Source: Streptomyces sp. NBC_01210 (GTDB lineage: Bacteria > Actinomycetota > Actinomycetes > Streptomycetales > Streptomycetaceae). Taken from it: 64,000 nt of DNA. Below are positions 55,472-63,628 of this stretch, in pieces. Location: assembly GCF_036010325.1 (NCBI RefSeq), contig NZ_CP108549.1, forward strand, positions 8,866,001 to 8,930,000, in the 5' to 3' direction. The notes beneath the pieces are model-generated. The model was not told the DNA's origin, made no database searches, and saw only the letters and a program-made list of their open reading frames with translations. Numbering within the stretch: position 1 is the first letter of the stretch; the number at the start of each line of letters is the position of its first letter. The position numbers and the translations under genes were made by a program.

Positions 55472-55761
55472 TCACCCTTCTGTGAGCTGGGAGACCTGAT
55501 GAGGGATCGTGGGCAGCCCGAGCGGGACCGGACCGCTTCGCTCGAAGCGTCGGGCTTGGTCTCGCTTGCTGCACAGGAAGGTGAGGGTGAGGTCGAGGCC
55601 GTCGATCTCGCCTCCCCAGTCCTCTGCGACGGCGCGTTCACGGCGGGCGAGGAGGTCCTCCTCCAGCTCGTCAAGGCGGGGCAGCATCTTCGGGTTGACG
55701 CTGAGCATTGGGCAACGGATGCAGGCGTGTTCGTGCTGGCAGGGGGTCCCGTAAGGACGTC
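55472..55761 (-). pseudogene. Tyrosine-type site-specific integrase, C-terminal fragment
   Basis: The minus strand encodes the last ~90 residues of a Streptomyces integrase: CQHEHACIRCPMLSVNPKML, PRLDELEEDLLARRERAVAE, GLDLTLTFLCSKRDQARRF. The Cys-rich ACIRC motif and the following helices lie C-terminal to the catalytic domain in this group. The catalytic R-H-R-Y region is absent, having been replaced by an unrelated gene fragment at about 55762. Confidence 0.65.
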
Positions 55762-56007
55762 CGCATCCCGGAGCGCTTGGCGCAGGCTTTCGCCGAGGCT
55801 GATCAGCGGCGGGACCTGGTCCGGCTGCCGGCGGACGAGTTGGTTGCTGGCCCAGGCCGAGTGGGTCGGGCGCCGCAGGGCCTGGATCTGTCCTGCCAGC
55901 GTGCGGTTGCCTGCCTTTCTGGCCGCGGCCGCGTGGTCGTTTCTGGCTGCGGTGAAGTCGGCCGGGTGCAGCCCGTACAGCTCGCCGGCGATGCTCTCCA
56001 GATCCAC
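55762..56007 (-). pseudogene. Conserved Streptomyces protein, N-terminal fragment
   Basis: GTG/ATG-type start at 56007 gives MDLESIAGELYGLHPADFTA, then ARKAGNRTLAGQIQALRRP and LVRRQPDQVPPLISLGESL. This is the N-terminal third of a conserved Streptomyces family of unknown function. It ends where the integrase fragment begins, so the junction joins two unrelated genes. Confidence 0.6.
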
Positions 56008-56372
56008 AGCTCACCCAGCGCCCCTCACTCGGATAGAGACGAGTTTGCATTCTTTGCCCGGGTAATTGCCTTACATGAGACTTGCTCCTCCGGTGGAGCC
56101 GATGCTGGCCCGAGCGGTGCCGCGTCTGCCGGGGCCCGCCGCCCTGCCGGGCGGCACGGTGCTGGAGCCGACGATATGGCCAGGGTTTAGGTCTGTCCGG
56201 TTTCCACCGCTGTGCGCGCGTTGGTGATACCTCCCCGGGATCGTCGTCCGCGCATGCTCAGCGAGCTGACGGACCCAGGAAGACAGCGAGGCAGTGAGCC
56301 GACAGACACTGGCTGTTGGCCACGCAGAGTTTGTTCCGCAGCATGCGCGTGGCTCGACCAGGCGCTGCAAAG
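56008..56372. other. No convincing gene
   Basis: About 365 bp without a supported gene, between the gene fragments and the long palindrome. It contains small frames only. Confidence 0.4.
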
Positions 56373-56414
56373 TGCTAGAGCGGGCCGCCGATGTCGGCGG
56401 CCCGCTCTAGCACC
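56373..56414. repeat. 42-bp near-perfect palindrome (20-bp arms)
   Basis: A 20-base arm beginning GTGCTAGAGCGGG at 56373-56392 is exactly complementary to 56395-56414, with only TG between. No T-run follows on either strand. It may be a bidirectional terminator, an attachment-type site or an element end. Confidence 0.85.
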
Positions 56415-56619
56415 TAGCCCTCAAGGGCTCACTACGACTGCAGCAACGTCAGGATGTAGTGCAGAAGCTCCCTCACCACCCCAGACACCACCCAGCCACT
56501 CACGGCGGTCCTGCATCGGCACTGAGCCACCTGGTGGTCCCGTTCGGTCGCGTCCTTCCTCATCGCACTCTCCAATAGTTCGAGTAGCGGCACCTGTTGG
56601 CCTCGAAGCCAGGGCATCG
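56415..56619. other. Spacer with one doubtful small ORF
   Basis: A 61-codon minus-strand frame (56432-56617) lacks a clear start site and family. I see nothing else between the palindrome and the promoter repeats. Confidence 0.35.
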
Positions 56620-56718
56620 GTTCAGCGGAGGGTTCAGCGACTGTCGTACTTACCTGGTCCGACGTCTGTGCAGGTCAGCGAACAGACCATTAGTGTTCAG
56701 CGAAGGTTCAGACTGAAC
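56620..56718 (+). promoter_or_regulatory. Repeated GTTCAGCGA-type sites upstream of the P-loop/TPR gene
   Basis: GTTCAGCG occurs at 56620, 56632 and 56695; a shortened GTCAGCGAA is at 56674; and a perfect palindrome GTTCAGACTGAAC sits at 56706-56718, immediately before the ribosome site. The spacing suits repeated binding by one regulator. The gene's own HTH-like N terminus makes autoregulation an obvious guess. Confidence 0.6.
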
Positions 56719-56726
56719 GGGGGGCC

Positions 56727-59312
56727 ATGGAGGGTAGATCCGCAGCCGAGCGCCTCGTCTGGGCGATGACAAACCTCAGACAGCAGGCCGGCAACCCGTC
56801 GCTCGGAGAGATGGAGACCTGGGGCACACACCAGGACCCAGCCGTCAAAATGGGCAAAAGTAAGCTCAGCTCGTGGTTCAACGGTGTCTCTGTGCCTGAC
56901 GAGGGTCGCCCGTTCACGATGCTCATCGAACTGCTTGAGGCAAGAGCGCAGCGCAAGTCAGGCGAGCAATCACGTGGCATTCATTGGTGGCGGGAGCTGC
57001 GAAACGCAGCGGACCGGGGAAAATCTACTGCCGCCGAGGAGAGCGCAGAGGCTCCTTCGATCGCCCTCTCCCGACAGAACGTTGGGCGAGAGCATTTGTC
57101 GGAGGGTGCCGAACAGGCCGAACGCCATGCCGAGCCGTCAGCGCTGCGCGACCTGCCAAGTCCTCTTCATGCATGGACAGCACAGAGGCTTGGTGTTCAC
57201 CCGGCTTTTTCTGGCCATCCCAGTGACGAAGGCTCCGTTTTCGTCTTGCCGACGTATGTTCATCGCACGCATGACAGTCGATTGCACAGGCTGCTAGCCA
57301 CGGCGGTGGACTCGGCGAGGCCACTTCTGATCTTGATAACGGGTGAGTCGTGCACCGGCAAAACCCGGACAGCTTACGAGGCCATCCACGCAACGATCCC
57401 TCGCGAATTCGACCTGTTATGCCCAGTGGACGCTCACAGTCTGCTCTCGGCGCTCTCTGCTGGCCTCGTTTCCTCGCGCACGGTGCTGTGGCTTGACGAG
57501 GCGTGGGACTACTTGGCTGGCGACGTCGGTGAAACGGCAGCAGCTGCCCTGCTGCGCCGTCTCGATGGCGATGGTCCTCTCGTTGTAATCGCCACCTTGT
57601 GGCCTGAACAGGAGGAGGAGCTCACCGCATCGGCCCGCCAGCAAGGAAGGGATACCCACCGGCTAGCTCGAAAGTTGCTGAGCCAAGCACACCACGTCTA
57701 TGTTCCCCGCTCATTTACTGACGGACTCGAGGATGCTTGTGATGCGGCCGCACAGGACCAGGCTCTGACTGCCGCACTAGATACAGGCACTTGCGAACTG
57801 ACCCAAGTCCTGGCCGCAGGACCTGAGCTCGTCAAACACTACGAACACGCAGTCGGCGAGCACGGCCCCTATGGAAAAGCGGTAATCAGCGCGGCCTTGG
57901 ACGCCGATCGCCTGAATGTTACTCAACCGCTACCCCTCGGTTTCCTCGAAGCCGCCGCCTCTGGGTATCTCACCGATGCTGAACGCGCTGCCGCCGGTCC
58001 AGATTGGTTCGCCGCCGCCCTCGTTTACGCTCGAATCCGAATCAAGCAAACAATTGAATGCCTGCAGTACGCGCCATCTCCCACGGGTATGGGGCCCTTA
58101 CCAGGGATGGTTTTGGTTAATGATTACCTCCGACAGCACGGACGAAGGGTCCGCCGCACCTTCTTTCCTGCCGCACCATTCTGGGATGCCACCGAACACC
58201 TCACCACTCCAGCCGATCTGCATGCCCTTGGTGAATCCGCATACTGCCGCGGGCGGTTACGACGTGCCGCTCAACTGTTCTGCGCCGCCGCCGACGCTGG
58301 ACACACTGAGGGCCTCCTAAGCCTGGCGGAATTGCGCCGGGACATCAGTTTCGGGAGAGACGAAGAAGTTCAAGTGCTGTGTCAAGCGGCAGCAGAGGCA
58401 GGCAGCGCCGAGGCATTGGTGAGGCTCGCGACCATGCAAGAAGGCGCTGAGAATTCGACGGAAGCGGAACGACTGTATCAGGAGGCTGCTGTTGCTGGCC
58501 ACGGCAAGGCCCTGGAAGCACTCGCTCGGATACGAGGGAATGCCGGGGACTGGGAGACGGCTGAACGTCTTGCCCGCCAGGCTGCAGCAGCTGGTGAAGT
58601 GCATGCCTTGGTAAGTCTTGCGAAGGCACGCAAAGATGCTGGAGATCAAGAGGAAAGCGGACGACTATACCTCGCAGCCATCAAGTCCGGGGCTGGCTAT
58701 GCTGTACCGGAATTGGCGAGCCTGCGCGGCAGCTGGAACCAACTGGAGCCTTTGTGGCAGGAAGCAGCCGCCGCAGGCGACAGCCTTTCTTTGTCTCAAC
58801 TGGCGCAACTGAAAGAGCGGCAGGGGGAATTTGATGAAGCCGAGCGGCTGTACCGCACCGCAGCCGCTACGGGTTACGGTTTCGCCCTGGCAAATTTGGC
58901 GCGCATTCGAGAACAGGCTGGGGATTCTCGGGTAGCAGAACAACTCGCTTGCCAGGCGGCCGAGGTAAGCGGCTCTGCCGACGTGCTGTGGAGTTTGATG
59001 CTGAAGCGAAGGAAGTCTGGCGACAGTGAGAAAGCTGAGGAGCTACTTCGCATTGCCGTTGCATCTGGTGACAGCAAACCTCTGAGGTTGCTGGCTGAGC
59101 AGTGCCTAGGCGCGGGTGATCGGAAAAGGGCCGAAAGGTTCGCGTGTCAGGCCCTTGACGGTGGGAACCCCTTCCACGATCCCATACCAGAACTTGCTCT
59201 GCTGGCACGGGTACACGGGGAGGATGGGCTGAGTTATCGCCGCCACGGAGTTGAAGATGACGGAACGATGGCCATGCCTTGGCAGTGGCCAAAGCCGCGA
59301 ACCACTCCGTAA
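56727..59312 (+). CDS. HTH-like / P-loop NTPase / TPR (Sel1-like) repeat protein, STAND-like
   Basis: An 861-residue protein in three parts. Residues ~1-80 form a helical, HTH-like domain (MGKSKLSSWFNGVSVPDEG, then LIELLEARAQR) of a kind seen at the N terminus of Streptomyces regulators. Residues ~165-460 contain a P-loop NTPase: Walker A GESCTGKT (206-213), Walker B VLWLDEAW (253-260) and a sensor-1-like LVVIATLWP. Residues ~495-840 hold ~9 TPR/Sel1-like helical repeats (EAERLYQEAAVAGHGKALEAL and similar). ATG at 56727 follows ACGGGGGG. Codon bias is weaker than in neighbours, hinting at transfer. The order resembles STAND ATPases that sense a trigger through their repeats; whether it is a regulator or a phage-defence sensor cannot be told. 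Confidence 0.85.
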   Translation: MEGRSAAERLVWAMTNLRQQAGNPSLGEMETWGTHQDPAVKMGKSKLSSWFNGVSVPDEGRPFTMLIELLEARAQRKSGEQSRGIHWWRELRNAADRGKSTAAEESAEAPSIALSRQNVGREHLSEGAEQAERHAEPSALRDLPSPLHAWTAQRLGVHPAFSGHPSDEGSVFVLPTYVHRTHDSRLHRLLATAVDSARPLLILITGESCTGKTRTAYEAIHATIPREFDLLCPVDAHSLLSALSAGLVSSRTVLWLDEAWDYLAGDVGETAAAALLRRLDGDGPLVVIATLWPEQEEELTASARQQGRDTHRLARKLLSQAHHVYVPRSFTDGLEDACDAAAQDQALTAALDTGTCELTQVLAAGPELVKHYEHAVGEHGPYGKAVISAALDADRLNVTQPLPLGFLEAAASGYLTDAERAAAGPDWFAAALVYARIRIKQTIECLQYAPSPTGMGPLPGMVLVNDYLRQHGRRVRRTFFPAAPFWDATEHLTTPADLHALGESAYCRGRLRRAAQLFCAAADAGHTEGLLSLAELRRDISFGRDEEVQVLCQAAAEAGSAEALVRLATMQEGAENSTEAERLYQEAAVAGHGKALEALARIRGNAGDWETAERLARQAAAAGEVHALVSLAKARKDAGDQEESGRLYLAAIKSGAGYAVPELASLRGSWNQLEPLWQEAAAAGDSLSLSQLAQLKERQGEFDEAERLYRTAAATGYGFALANLARIREQAGDSRVAEQLACQAAEVSGSADVLWSLMLKRRKSGDSEKAEELLRIAVASGDSKPLRLLAEQCLGAGDRKRAERFACQALDGGNPFHDPIPELALLARVHGEDGLSYRRHGVEDDGTMAMPWQWPKPRTTP

Positions 59313-59483
59313 AGGACTCACAACACAAGCTTTTGAATCGTGCATGCCGACGCATGGCGCTGAACCATTTCTCGGATAGCTCAGCAGTACATAATCGAAG
59401 TACGACGGGTTCAGGCTGCTGGTGTTCGCCGGTGCCGATGGCGAAGTGCCGCACACGCGTACTCCCGGACGGGGACCACACAG

Positions 59484-60023
59484 TCACATAGGAGATGGCC
59501 ATCGATCGGCGGCCCACTCGGGCCAACCCGGCCAATCATGAGGAGGACTGCCAATCTCATCCCCATCGAGTTCCGCGGCGTCCGGCTCCTCGAACAGCGT
59601 CCTCCAGCGCAAGAGGTCCGCCTCACTCATCGGGAAGGTCTGATCCGGAGTGATCGACTGACGACGGGCGATCCTGGCGCGCTGGGTCTCAAGGTCCACC
59701 GGCACATACGCAAGGCGGCAGGACGCCCCCACCGACTCCGCCAACCAGCGGATCGCTGACCTCTCGTCACGAGACCAGCATCCGAAATCCAGGACCACGT
59801 TCGTTCCAAGCCTCAATGCCTCCAGAGCAAGCGAGAGCAGCCGTCCTTCCAGGACATCGCGCTTCCCGTCCGCCTCCGGCTCACCGAACAGCGGAATCAT
59901 CCACTCATCAGGCGTCAGCCGCAGCGCGTTGTGCTCCTTGGCCAGCTGACGAGCCCTTGTGGTCTTCCCGGCCCCCGGCAGGCCGACTGTCAGAAACAAC
60001 GTGGTCACACCCGAATCGTTCAT
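59484..60023 (-). CDS. P-loop kinase (zeta-toxin/nucleotide-kinase-like)
   Basis: A 179-residue AAA_33-type kinase. The P-loop is GLPGAGKTT (14-22); a following RLTPDEWMIPLFG motif and RDERSAIRWLAE/RRQSI region fit small-molecule kinases, zeta-toxin-like proteins and chloramphenicol-phosphotransferase relatives. ATG at 60023 is chosen; a longer frame to 60284 lacks support. It is convergent with the P-loop/TPR gene 171 bp away. Substrate unknown, and no antitoxin-like gene is adjacent. Confidence 0.85.
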   Translation of the reverse strand: MNDSGVTTLFLTVGLPGAGKTTRARQLAKEHNALRLTPDEWMIPLFGEPEADGKRDVLEGRLLSLALEALRLGTNVVLDFGCWSRDERSAIRWLAESVGASCRLAYVPVDLETQRARIARRQSITPDQTFPMSEADLLRWRTLFEEPDAAELDGDEIGSPPHDWPGWPEWAADRWPSPM

Positions 60024-60699
60024 GGAAACCACGTGGAGGACAACTGCTTTCCTGGCCAAGATCGCCGGGACCGACCCGTGGCGCCCGGCAGCGGGTGACG
60101 GTGCGGCATTCCCGCTCTCCGGCCCGGCCGGTTCTCCTGGCGCGATCTCCGCATTGAAATGTGCCCGGGGAAGACTGCCGGGCTGACGGCCGCGGACGAG
60201 ATCGCTCTGGAAGAGTTCGGCCTCGGTGCCTCGATCGACGACTGCGGCCACGTCCAGGGCAGCGCCGACCTCGACGGCGAACACTGTTCCTACCTACGCC
60301 TCTTCCGATCACCACCGCGGGCCGACAAGCCGTCGCCACCTGAGCCACCCGGACCGCCCAGCTCTGCAATTCGCTCCACGGCATCCCGGCTCCAGCCTGG
60401 TGACCAATGCGATCCTGGACGGTGCTGCCCGGAGCGTGTCCGACCTCGAAGCCGGCCCGCCGGGCAGCACCAGCTGTCTGCTCAGGCTGAATCTGCCGGG
60501 GGAGTCAGGGGAGCCATTGGCCGCCGGCGAGGTTGCGGCACCCGGCCGTTCTCTCGCTCGCCGGGGTCTGGCCGCGGCCCGGGCTGCGTTCTCCAGTGCC
60601 GTGGGGCGGGTCAGCTGGCCCAGGCGCGCAGCTGGGCGGCTACCTCGCGCAGAGTGAGGGTGCTGTTTCGAAGGCCTGTAACCAGTTTGCTCATGCCTC
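60024..60699. other. No convincing gene
   Basis: About 670 bp. Frames on the plus strand between 60160 and 60660 show no recognisable family and seem to be decayed sequence. Confidence 0.4.
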
Positions 60700-61292
60700 C
60701 GGCCGGCGGTTTGACACCCGCCCGATCTGGTCATCGAGCACCCAGCCGCCCAACTCCCAGGCCACTTCCAGGTCGAGGACAAGCACCGAAAAGAGCTGCT
60801 GCGCTGCTTCAACGACACGGCGTTGCCTCTGGAGGTCCGTGTCGCGGCTGCTCTCGTCCGCCTCTACGCCCTCCCCCTGACCCGCATCGTCGAACTCACC
60901 GACCACCACATTCGCCACGACCAGGGCATACCTACCTGACGGTCAACCACCACCCCTTCGTGCTCCCGCCGAAGCTCGCCCGCCTCATCGACGATCAGCT
61001 CCAGCACGGCCCCCGGCACAGCAACACGGCCGGGCGCAGATACCTCTTGCCCGGTCACAGCCCTGGACGCCCGCGCAACCCCCTCGGCCTCGCCGACACC
61101 CTGAGACACCACGGTCTGCCCGCCCGCGCAGCACGGAACACCGCCATGATGGACGCCCTGGTAGACCTGCCGCCCATGGTCATCGCCGACCTGCTCGGCA
61201 TCCATCCCAAGCCAGCCGAACGCTGGGCCACCCTCGCTAGCGGGAACTGGTCCGAATACTTGGCAGTGCGACGGGCCGCACCGCAGGGCTAG
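60700..61292 (+). pseudogene. Recombinase-like Streptomyces protein, C-terminal remnant with frameshift
   Basis: Across two frames one reads LVIEHPAAQLPGHFQVED, LPLEVRVAAALVRLYALPL, TRIVELTDHHIRHD and, after a frameshift near 60930, YLTVNHHPFVLPPKLARLID, then GLPARAARNTAMMDALVDLP and LLGIHPKPAERWATLASGNW. This C-terminal pattern occurs in a Streptomyces family with a tyrosine-recombinase-like fold. The N-terminal part is missing. Confidence 0.6.
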
Positions 61293-61631
61293 GCAGCCCT
61301 AGGGAACCTGGGAGCTTCCAGCGAAAAAACAACGCTAGGAAGTTGATCTAGGTGTTGGCGGGCTGCCGCTCGCGACAGGCAGCGCTCCGGAGCGCATCTC
61401 AACGACGACCCCGAACAATACGTGTGTGTTGACCTGGTCGGATCTGAAGCTTCCCTGCACCCTCACGCGATTCGGCAACGGTTCCTGGTCGAGACGGCGT
61501 GCTTGATCGCCGTTCCATAGGGTCGGACGCTGAGTCAGCACAACCTAACCCCGAGCGATACCGGCAGATGCGCGACGAACACAGCGCGCGTGAGCACCGC
61601 TTGGGGCAGTTCAGTGCCAAGCAGGTCCCGG
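61293..61631. other. No convincing gene
   Basis: About 340 bp downstream of the recombinase remnant and downstream of lysR. I see no gene or hairpin here. Confidence 0.45.
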
Positions 61632-62507
61632 TCAGGCTGCCGGGGCGGTCAGGACGGCCTTGGCCGCCAGCCGGAGATTCCTGATCATCGGATTCGGGTC
61701 GCCCTTGCGGCTGACCAGGACGACCTGGCTCGGGGGAGCGCCCTCGACCGGGACGGTGACGAGGTTGGGACGCAGTGAGCTACGCCGATCGCCGACCGGT
61801 AGCACGGCGATCGCCCTGCCGCTCGCGACGAGTTCGAGCTTGTCCTCGTAGCTCTCGATCGGCGGCACGCTGGCCCCGAGGATCCGGTAGGAAGTCCAGT
61901 CCGCGGTCTCGAACGCGCACGGCGCCGCCTCCTCGCCGGCCAGTTCTTCCGCGGTCACCGACGCGCGGTCGGCCAAGGGATGGCCGCGCGGGACCACGAG
62001 CATCCGGGGCTCCTCGTACAGCGGCGTGGTGAACACGTCGTCGGCGGCGAGCGGCAGCGGGGCCGGCGCGATCAGGGCGTCGACGCGCTTGTCGGACAAC
62101 GCCCCGACGTCGCGGCAGCTCAGGTACCGGGTGGCGATCTCGGCGTCCGGGTAACGGCGGCGCAGTTCCCGTACGGCGGCAGTGATCACCAGGTCTTCAA
62201 CGTAGCCGATGGCGATTCGTTCGGTCTCGGCTTGTTCACGCACGGCCAGCTCGGCCTGGCGGGCGGCCTGCAGCAGGGCTTGGGCACGGGGGAGGAACCT
62301 CTGGCCGGCCGGAGTGAGCCGGGTGCCCTGGGGTACGCGGTCCAGCAGTCGTGCGCCGAGATACTTCTCGAGCCGTTGGATCTGGCGGCTCAGCGCCGGC
62401 TGGGCCACGTGCAAGTCGGCGGCGGCCCGGCCGAAGTGCTGGTGCGCCGCCACCACGGTGAAGTAGCGCACCAGCCGCAGTTCCAGGTCCTGTCCGAGAT
62501 CGTTCAC
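61632..62507 (-). CDS. LysR family transcriptional regulator
   Basis: A 291-residue LysR-type regulator. The HTH is VRYFTVVAAHQHFGRAAADL, VAQPALSRQIQRLEKYLGA, and the effector domain follows. GTG at 62507 gives the standard start; GGAAG lies just before it. It is divergent from a quinone-oxidoreductase-like gene across 122 bp and is likely to control it, in the usual LysR arrangement. The ligand is unknown; quinones or aldehydes would fit the target. Confidence 0.93.
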   Translation of the reverse strand: MNDLGQDLELRLVRYFTVVAAHQHFGRAAADLHVAQPALSRQIQRLEKYLGARLLDRVPQGTRLTPAGQRFLPRAQALLQAARQAELAVREQAETERIAIGYVEDLVITAAVRELRRRYPDAEIATRYLSCRDVGALSDKRVDALIAPAPLPLAADDVFTTPLYEEPRMLVVPRGHPLADRASVTAEELAGEEAAPCAFETADWTSYRILGASVPPIESYEDKLELVASGRAIAVLPVGDRRSSLRPNLVTVPVEGAPPSQVVLVSRKGDPNPMIRNLRLAAKAVLTAPAA

Positions 62508-62629
62508 CCTTCCAGCGTAGGCGTCATGCCGTTTCGGAATGATTAGGTTGCCGAACCGGTCTTGGACGGCCATGCCGTCCTGGGCCTTGACTGAAGGAGC
62601 AACGTTTCCCCAAGAAAGCGACAGGCGCG

Positions 62630-63628
62630 ATGAAGGCGATCCAGTTCCACGAAGCCGGCGGGCCGGAAGTTTTGCAGTACGACGAGGTGCCGGTTCCCGA
62701 GATCGGCCCGGGCGAGGTGCTCGTCCGGGTGCACGCGGCGGGCATCAATCCGCCGGACTGGTACCTGCGTGAGGGGATGAAGGTCATGCCGGCCGAGGTG
62801 AGGCCGGCGCTGGAGTTCCCCCTGATCCCCGGAACGGACATGTCGGGCGTGGTCCAGGCGGTCGCTCCGGACGTGCTGGGGTTCGCCGTCGGTGACGAGG
62901 TCTTCGGCATGCTGCGGTTCCCCGGATTCGACGGCCGGACATACGCCGAGTACGTGGCCGCGCCGGCTTCGGACCTGGCTCACAAGCCGGCCGGTATCGA
63001 CCACGTGCAGGCGGCTGGGGCGCCGATGGCCGTGCTTACGGCCTGGCAGTACCTGGTTGATCTCGGCCACGACGTGCCGTCTCCTTTCACCGGCCAGGTG
63101 CACCAGCCGGTGCCGATCACGCCAGGGATGACCGTGCTGGTCAACGGGGCCGCCGGTGGAGTGGGCCACTTCGCGGTGCAGCTGGCGAAATGGAAGGGGG
63201 CACACGTAATCGCGGTGGCCTCGGGCCGGCACGAGCAGTTCCTGCGCAAGCTCGGCGCCGATGAGTTCATCGACTACACCAGGACGCAGGCCGCGGACGT
63301 GGTCAGCGGTGTCGACCTGGTGATCGACACCGTCGGTGGCCCGGACAGCTCACGCTTCCTGACCGTGCTCAAGCGCGGCGGCACCATGCTTCCGGTGTTC
63401 TTCGCCCAGTACGACCCGGAAGAGACGGCGAGTCTGGGCATCACAGTCTCGAACATTCAGGTGCGTTCCAACGGCCCCCAGCTCGCCGAGATCGGGCGCC
63501 TGCTCGACGAGGGCAAGCTCCAGGTCGGGGTGGACAGCACCTACCCGCTGCCCGAGGCGGGCAGCGCACACACGCGAGCCGCGCAGGGCCACCTCCAAGG
63601 CAAGATCGTGCTGACGGTGGTCTCGTGA
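62630..63628 (+). CDS. NADP-dependent MDR-family oxidoreductase (quinone-reductase-like)
   Basis: A 332-residue medium-chain dehydrogenase/reductase. The N-terminal GroES-like domain has AAGINPPDWYLREG and LIPGTDMSGVV, and the cofactor fold shows VLVNGAAGGVGHFAVQLAK with VIDTVGGPDS. Zinc-binding cysteines are absent, as in quinone oxidoreductase/zeta-crystallin types. ATG at 62630 follows GCGACAGGCGCG. Its stop overlaps the next gene's GTG (GTGA). It probably reduces quinones or enones with NADPH under control of the divergent LysR. Confidence 0.93.
   Translation: MKAIQFHEAGGPEVLQYDEVPVPEIGPGEVLVRVHAAGINPPDWYLREGMKVMPAEVRPALEFPLIPGTDMSGVVQAVAPDVLGFAVGDEVFGMLRFPGFDGRTYAEYVAAPASDLAHKPAGIDHVQAAGAPMAVLTAWQYLVDLGHDVPSPFTGQVHQPVPITPGMTVLVNGAAGGVGHFAVQLAKWKGAHVIAVASGRHEQFLRKLGADEFIDYTRTQAADVVSGVDLVIDTVGGPDSSRFLTVLKRGGTMLPVFFAQYDPEETASLGITVSNIQVRSNGPQLAEIGRLLDEGKLQVGVDSTYPLPEAGSAHTRAAQGHLQGKIVLTVVS

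Noticed and set aside
58867..59502. Minus-strand ORF starting inside the kinase gene end
   Set aside because: Most of it is antisense to the TPR gene; only the first ~40 codons look coding-like, which is not enough.
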